Assembly (NCBI GenBank): GCA_033809415.1
Contig: JAPXLT010000319.1
Coordinates: forward strand, 1 to 5,290
Origin: JAQVUB01 sp033809415
GTDB taxonomy: Bacteria > Verrucomicrobiota > Lentisphaeria > Oligosphaerales > Oligosphaeraceae
Direction of reading: 5' to 3'
DNA: 5,290 nt
Shown: positions 5,231 to 5,290 of the stretch, piece after piece
Layout: every line of letters begins with the position of its first letter
Position numbering within the stretch: position 1 is the first letter of the stretch
Made by a program: the position numbers and the translations under genes
The notes under the pieces: generated by a model
The model's database searches: none
What the model was told of the DNA's origin: nothing
What the model saw: only the letters and a program-made list of their open reading frames with translations

Positions 5231-5290
5231 CTTGGCGTTCTTGGCGTCTTGGCGGTTGGTTCCTCGTTATTGAACCGCCAAGACGCCAAG
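5231..5290. repeat. inverted pair of CTTGGCG-module repeats, possible terminator
   Basis: Three CTTGGCG modules (5231, 5240, 5248) end in GGTT at 5257. After a 15-base spacer, 5273-5290 is the exact 18-base reverse complement of 5240-5257. The window stops there, so the third module of the right arm probably continues outside it. The element begins 60 bases after the oxidoreductase stop and would form a strong hairpin on either strand, so it may end transcription, but no T-run is visible within the window. Similar CTTGGCG repeats occur, as I recall, between genes in a number of environmental bacterial genomes. Confidence 0.88.

Overview
The window is a bacterial chromosomal segment dominated by a translation gene cluster on the minus strand, with one unrelated metabolic gene on the plus strand. 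Base composition is moderate. Intergenic regions are full of short modular repeats. The repeat families, the EF-Tu sequence style (insertion after the G5 motif, then an ELMDAIDNFIP-type segment) and the Gfo/Idh/MocA oxidoreductase fit a PVC-group bacterium such as a Lentisphaerota or Verrucomicrobiota member. That placement rests on general resemblance and is only a low-to-moderate confidence inference.

Reading the minus strand in its direction of transcription (right to left), the order is: rpsA (ribosomal protein S1, 3787-1964), a large palindromic repeat that probably ends transcription (1942-1868), tRNA-Thr(GGT) with an encoded CCA (1800-1725), a likely tuf promoter, tuf (EF-Tu, 1567-362), a hairpin (345-315), and rpmG (ribosomal protein L33, 291-139). 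The stop codon of rpmG directly abuts an array of 7-bp repeats (138-56) that puts a run of GGG tracts into the rpmG transcript strand. tRNA-Thr followed by tuf, then rpmG, is a widely conserved bacterial arrangement; rpsA just upstream is less usual. rpmG is only 50 codons and is easily missed.

A divergent 339-bp intergenic region (3788-4126) separates rpsA from a plus-strand Gfo/Idh/MocA-family NAD(P)-dependent oxidoreductase (4127-5170). It holds a candidate promoter and a Shine-Dalgarno-poor, A-rich leader for rpsA, a single copy of the repeat that is paired behind rpsA, and a candidate promoter plus strong ribosome binding site for the oxidoreductase. After the oxidoreductase, the window ends inside a second palindromic repeat family built on CTTGGCG modules.

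The coding content is housekeeping, and I see no sign of a new multi-gene system. The most interesting material is non-coding: two repeat families with the same three-module, GGTT-ended design occurring as inverted pairs or as a single arm, and the G-quadruplex-capable heptamer array on the end of rpmG. Smaller oddities are a missing fourth zinc-ligand cysteine in L33, a Cys-rich insertion in EF-Tu, and a 10-residue repeat expansion in the acidic tail of S1.
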